From NCBI GenBank assembly GCA_943323705.2, contig CALPIT020000028.1, positions 1 through 15,592 of the forward strand: DNA of 15,592 bases. Direction: 5' to 3'. The position numbers and the translations under genes were made by a program. Shown in pieces: positions 14,599 to 15,592 of the stretch (position 1 is the stretch's first letter; every line of letters begins with the position of its first letter). Source of the stretch: Streptomyces griseus (GTDB taxonomy: Bacteria; Bacteroidota; Bacteroidia; Chitinophagales; Chitinophagaceae). The notes below the pieces were generated by a model, which saw nothing but the letters and a program-made list of their open reading frames with translations, did no database searches and was not told the origin of the DNA.

Positions 14599-15366
14599 TT
14601 ATTTACCGCCTTGCATTGCATTTAACATATTTCCGTAAACAGCATTCAATTTGCTTAAGTTACCGGCTAATGCAGCAATTTGATCTTTAACTTTAGTAGC
14701 ATCTTCAACGCTGCTAGTCATAGCATTACTTGCTTCAGCTAATTTACCGTAGAAGTTATTAAGTGCTTTTAAGTGATTATTGCTTTCTTTTAATTCCAAT
14801 TCATAAATTGTATTTAAAGAACCTAAATTTTTAGTTAATACTTGTACTTGCTCATGGAAGCCTTTAGCGCTTTCAGCTGCATTGTTAAATGAACCCATTG
14901 TAGTAGCACTTGCTGTAAATGCTGCAGACATTGATCCAATTGCAGTGGTAGCTTCTTTTGTTTTTGCACCAAAATCACTTGTTGATTTTACTACATCACT
15001 CACATCAGCGATACCAGCAACTGAAGTTCCTAATTTTTGGAAACCTTCGCTTAATTTTTTAAGATTTGCAGGAGTGATTTCAGCATCTTTCATCATTTTA
15101 TCCATTGCTTCTAATGGATTAACTTCTTTGGTAGCACCTTTTTCAGATGGCTTATGTCCAGAATAATCAATTTCCGAAACAATATAAATTATACCATAAA
15201 TAGCAAAAATTGCTGCTTCAGCATACAAACCAATTTGTAGAAATAAATCTGCAATCGGTGTATGAAGAATTTTTTGTAATGCTCCAAAGATAACTACAGC
15301 AGCTGCTAATGATACTGCAACATCTAACCATTTACTTGTTTTCGGGTTAATTTTAACTGATGACAT
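14599..15366 (-). CDS. gldL: Type IX secretion system motor protein GldL (PorL)
   Basis: GldL is the inner-membrane proton-channel half of the T9SS/gliding motor and surrounds the GldM helix as a pentamer. Two transmembrane helices are visible, about 15-34 and 41-64. Glu50 in the LYAEAAIFA segment of helix 2 aligns with the essential proton-path Glu49 of F. johnsoniae GldL, and His35 matches the conserved His at the end of helix 1 (alignment done by eye). After the membrane part, residues 66-255 form a cytoplasmic region. It contains a Lys/Glu-rich stretch and then long helices rich in Ala, Ser, Asn and Leu, with KLSEGFQKLGTSVAGIADVSD and a closing KDQIAALAGNLSKLNAVYGNML. It is longer than the 215-residue F. 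johnsoniae protein, mostly in this tail. gldK ends 121 bp upstream. Confidence 0.95.
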   Translation of the reverse strand: MSSVKINPKTSKWLDVAVSLAAAVVIFGALQKILHTPIADLFLQIGLYAEAAIFAIYGIIYIVSEIDYSGHKPSEKGATKEVNPLEAMDKMMKDAEITPANLKKLSEGFQKLGTSVAGIADVSDVVKSTSDFGAKTKEATTAIGSMSAAFTASATTMGSFNNAAESAKGFHEQVQVLTKNLGSLNTIYELELKESNNHLKALNNFYGKLAEASNAMTSSVEDATKVKDQIAALAGNLSKLNAVYGNMLNAMQGGK

Positions 15367-15487
15367 GTTTTTTTTAGTTTTTAGATTTTATGTTTGAAAA
15401 AAAGTTGAATATTTTATGTAATATACGCTCAGCTTGAATTTTATCAAGTTAAACTTCTTATAAATTTAAAATTTTTGGATAAAAATA

Positions 15488-15592
15488 TTATCTACGTCTG
15501 ATTGGTTGAGTTGGTAAATCTATCACACAACGGAAACCTATATAAGATTTTGCAGTGTCTTGATATTCGTAACATCTTGTACTAGTTTCCAA
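15488..15592 (-). CDS. gldK: Type IX secretion lipoprotein GldK (PorK), C-terminal end (partial)
   Basis: Only the last 34 codons and the TAA are inside the window. The visible tail, LETSTRCYEYQDTAKSYIGF followed by RCVIDLPTQPIRRR, matches the end of a formylglycine-generating-enzyme-like (SUMF/FGE) domain, whose last block is GFR-C. In Bacteroidota such a domain directly before gldL belongs to GldK, the outer-membrane-anchored lipoprotein of the GldK-GldN ring. The lipobox and the rest of the domain lie beyond the right edge. The call depends on position as much as sequence. The 121 bp between it and gldL hold a 7-bp stem-loop (AGCTTGA / TCAAGTT around 15431-15450) but no clear terminator. 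Confidence 0.85.
   Translation of the reverse strand: METSTRCYEYQDTAKSYIGFRCVIDLPTQPIRRR

Noticed and set aside
14882..15166. Plus-strand ORF of 94 codons inside gldL
   Set aside because: It lies antisense to gldL in an Ala/Ser-rich region where long reverse ORFs arise by composition.

Overview
The window looks like chromosomal DNA of a member of the Bacteroidota, most likely the Chitinophagaceae or a close relative. Reasons: AT-rich coding DNA with almost no Shine-Dalgarno sequences; a TAnnTTTG-type promoter element in front of gpmI; a type IX secretion / gliding locus (gldK-gldL-gldM-gldN) plus a gldB-type lipoprotein; an ECF sigma factor followed by an outer-membrane-barrel-like protein; and Haem_bd- and DUF4783-type proteins common in this phylum. 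I see no transposase, phage gene, CRISPR array, tRNA or rRNA. No gene-free gap exceeds 300 bases; the longest are 6757-6933, 5072-5235 and 1480-1643.

Left part (1-5071). The 5' part of a glutamine-dependent NAD+ synthetase gene (nadE, minus strand) runs off the left edge and is divergent from a gldB-like lipoprotein gene. A 7-bp tandem repeat lies between gldB and the convergent fatty acid desaturase. The minus strand then carries, in transcription order, a DUF4783-type exported protein with its own strong terminator, nadC (quinolinate phosphoribosyltransferase), a SUI1/YciH translation-factor homologue that appears to start with TTG, apaG and the desaturase. nadC and nadE are both de novo NAD genes but are in separate transcription units.

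Middle part (5236-11899, all plus strand). gpmI (phosphoglycerate mutase) comes first, then a membrane-anchored CxxCH haem-binding protein. Next is an ECF sigma factor with a 426-residue partner that has a cytoplasmic-looking N-terminus, one membrane segment and a beta-barrel-like C-terminus. Last are a short unrecognised lipoprotein and uvrC, joined by a TAATG stop/start overlap. A perfect 11-bp GC-containing hairpin ends uvrC and the convergent gldN.

Right part (11958-15592, minus strand). The core type IX secretion cluster is transcribed from the right edge as gldK (only the last 34 codons are present), gldL, gldM, gldN. GldL and GldM form the proton-driven inner-membrane motor; GldK and GldN form the periplasmic ring under the outer membrane. 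With gldB at the left end, the window carries two separate gliding/T9SS-associated loci about 10 kb apart.

The gene content is mostly ordinary core genome. The points most worth a second look are the sigma factor / putative trans-envelope barrel pair, the TTG-initiated SUI1 gene, an inverted repeat over the putative DUF4783 promoter, the unknown lipoprotein coupled to uvrC, and the heptamer repeat after gldB.
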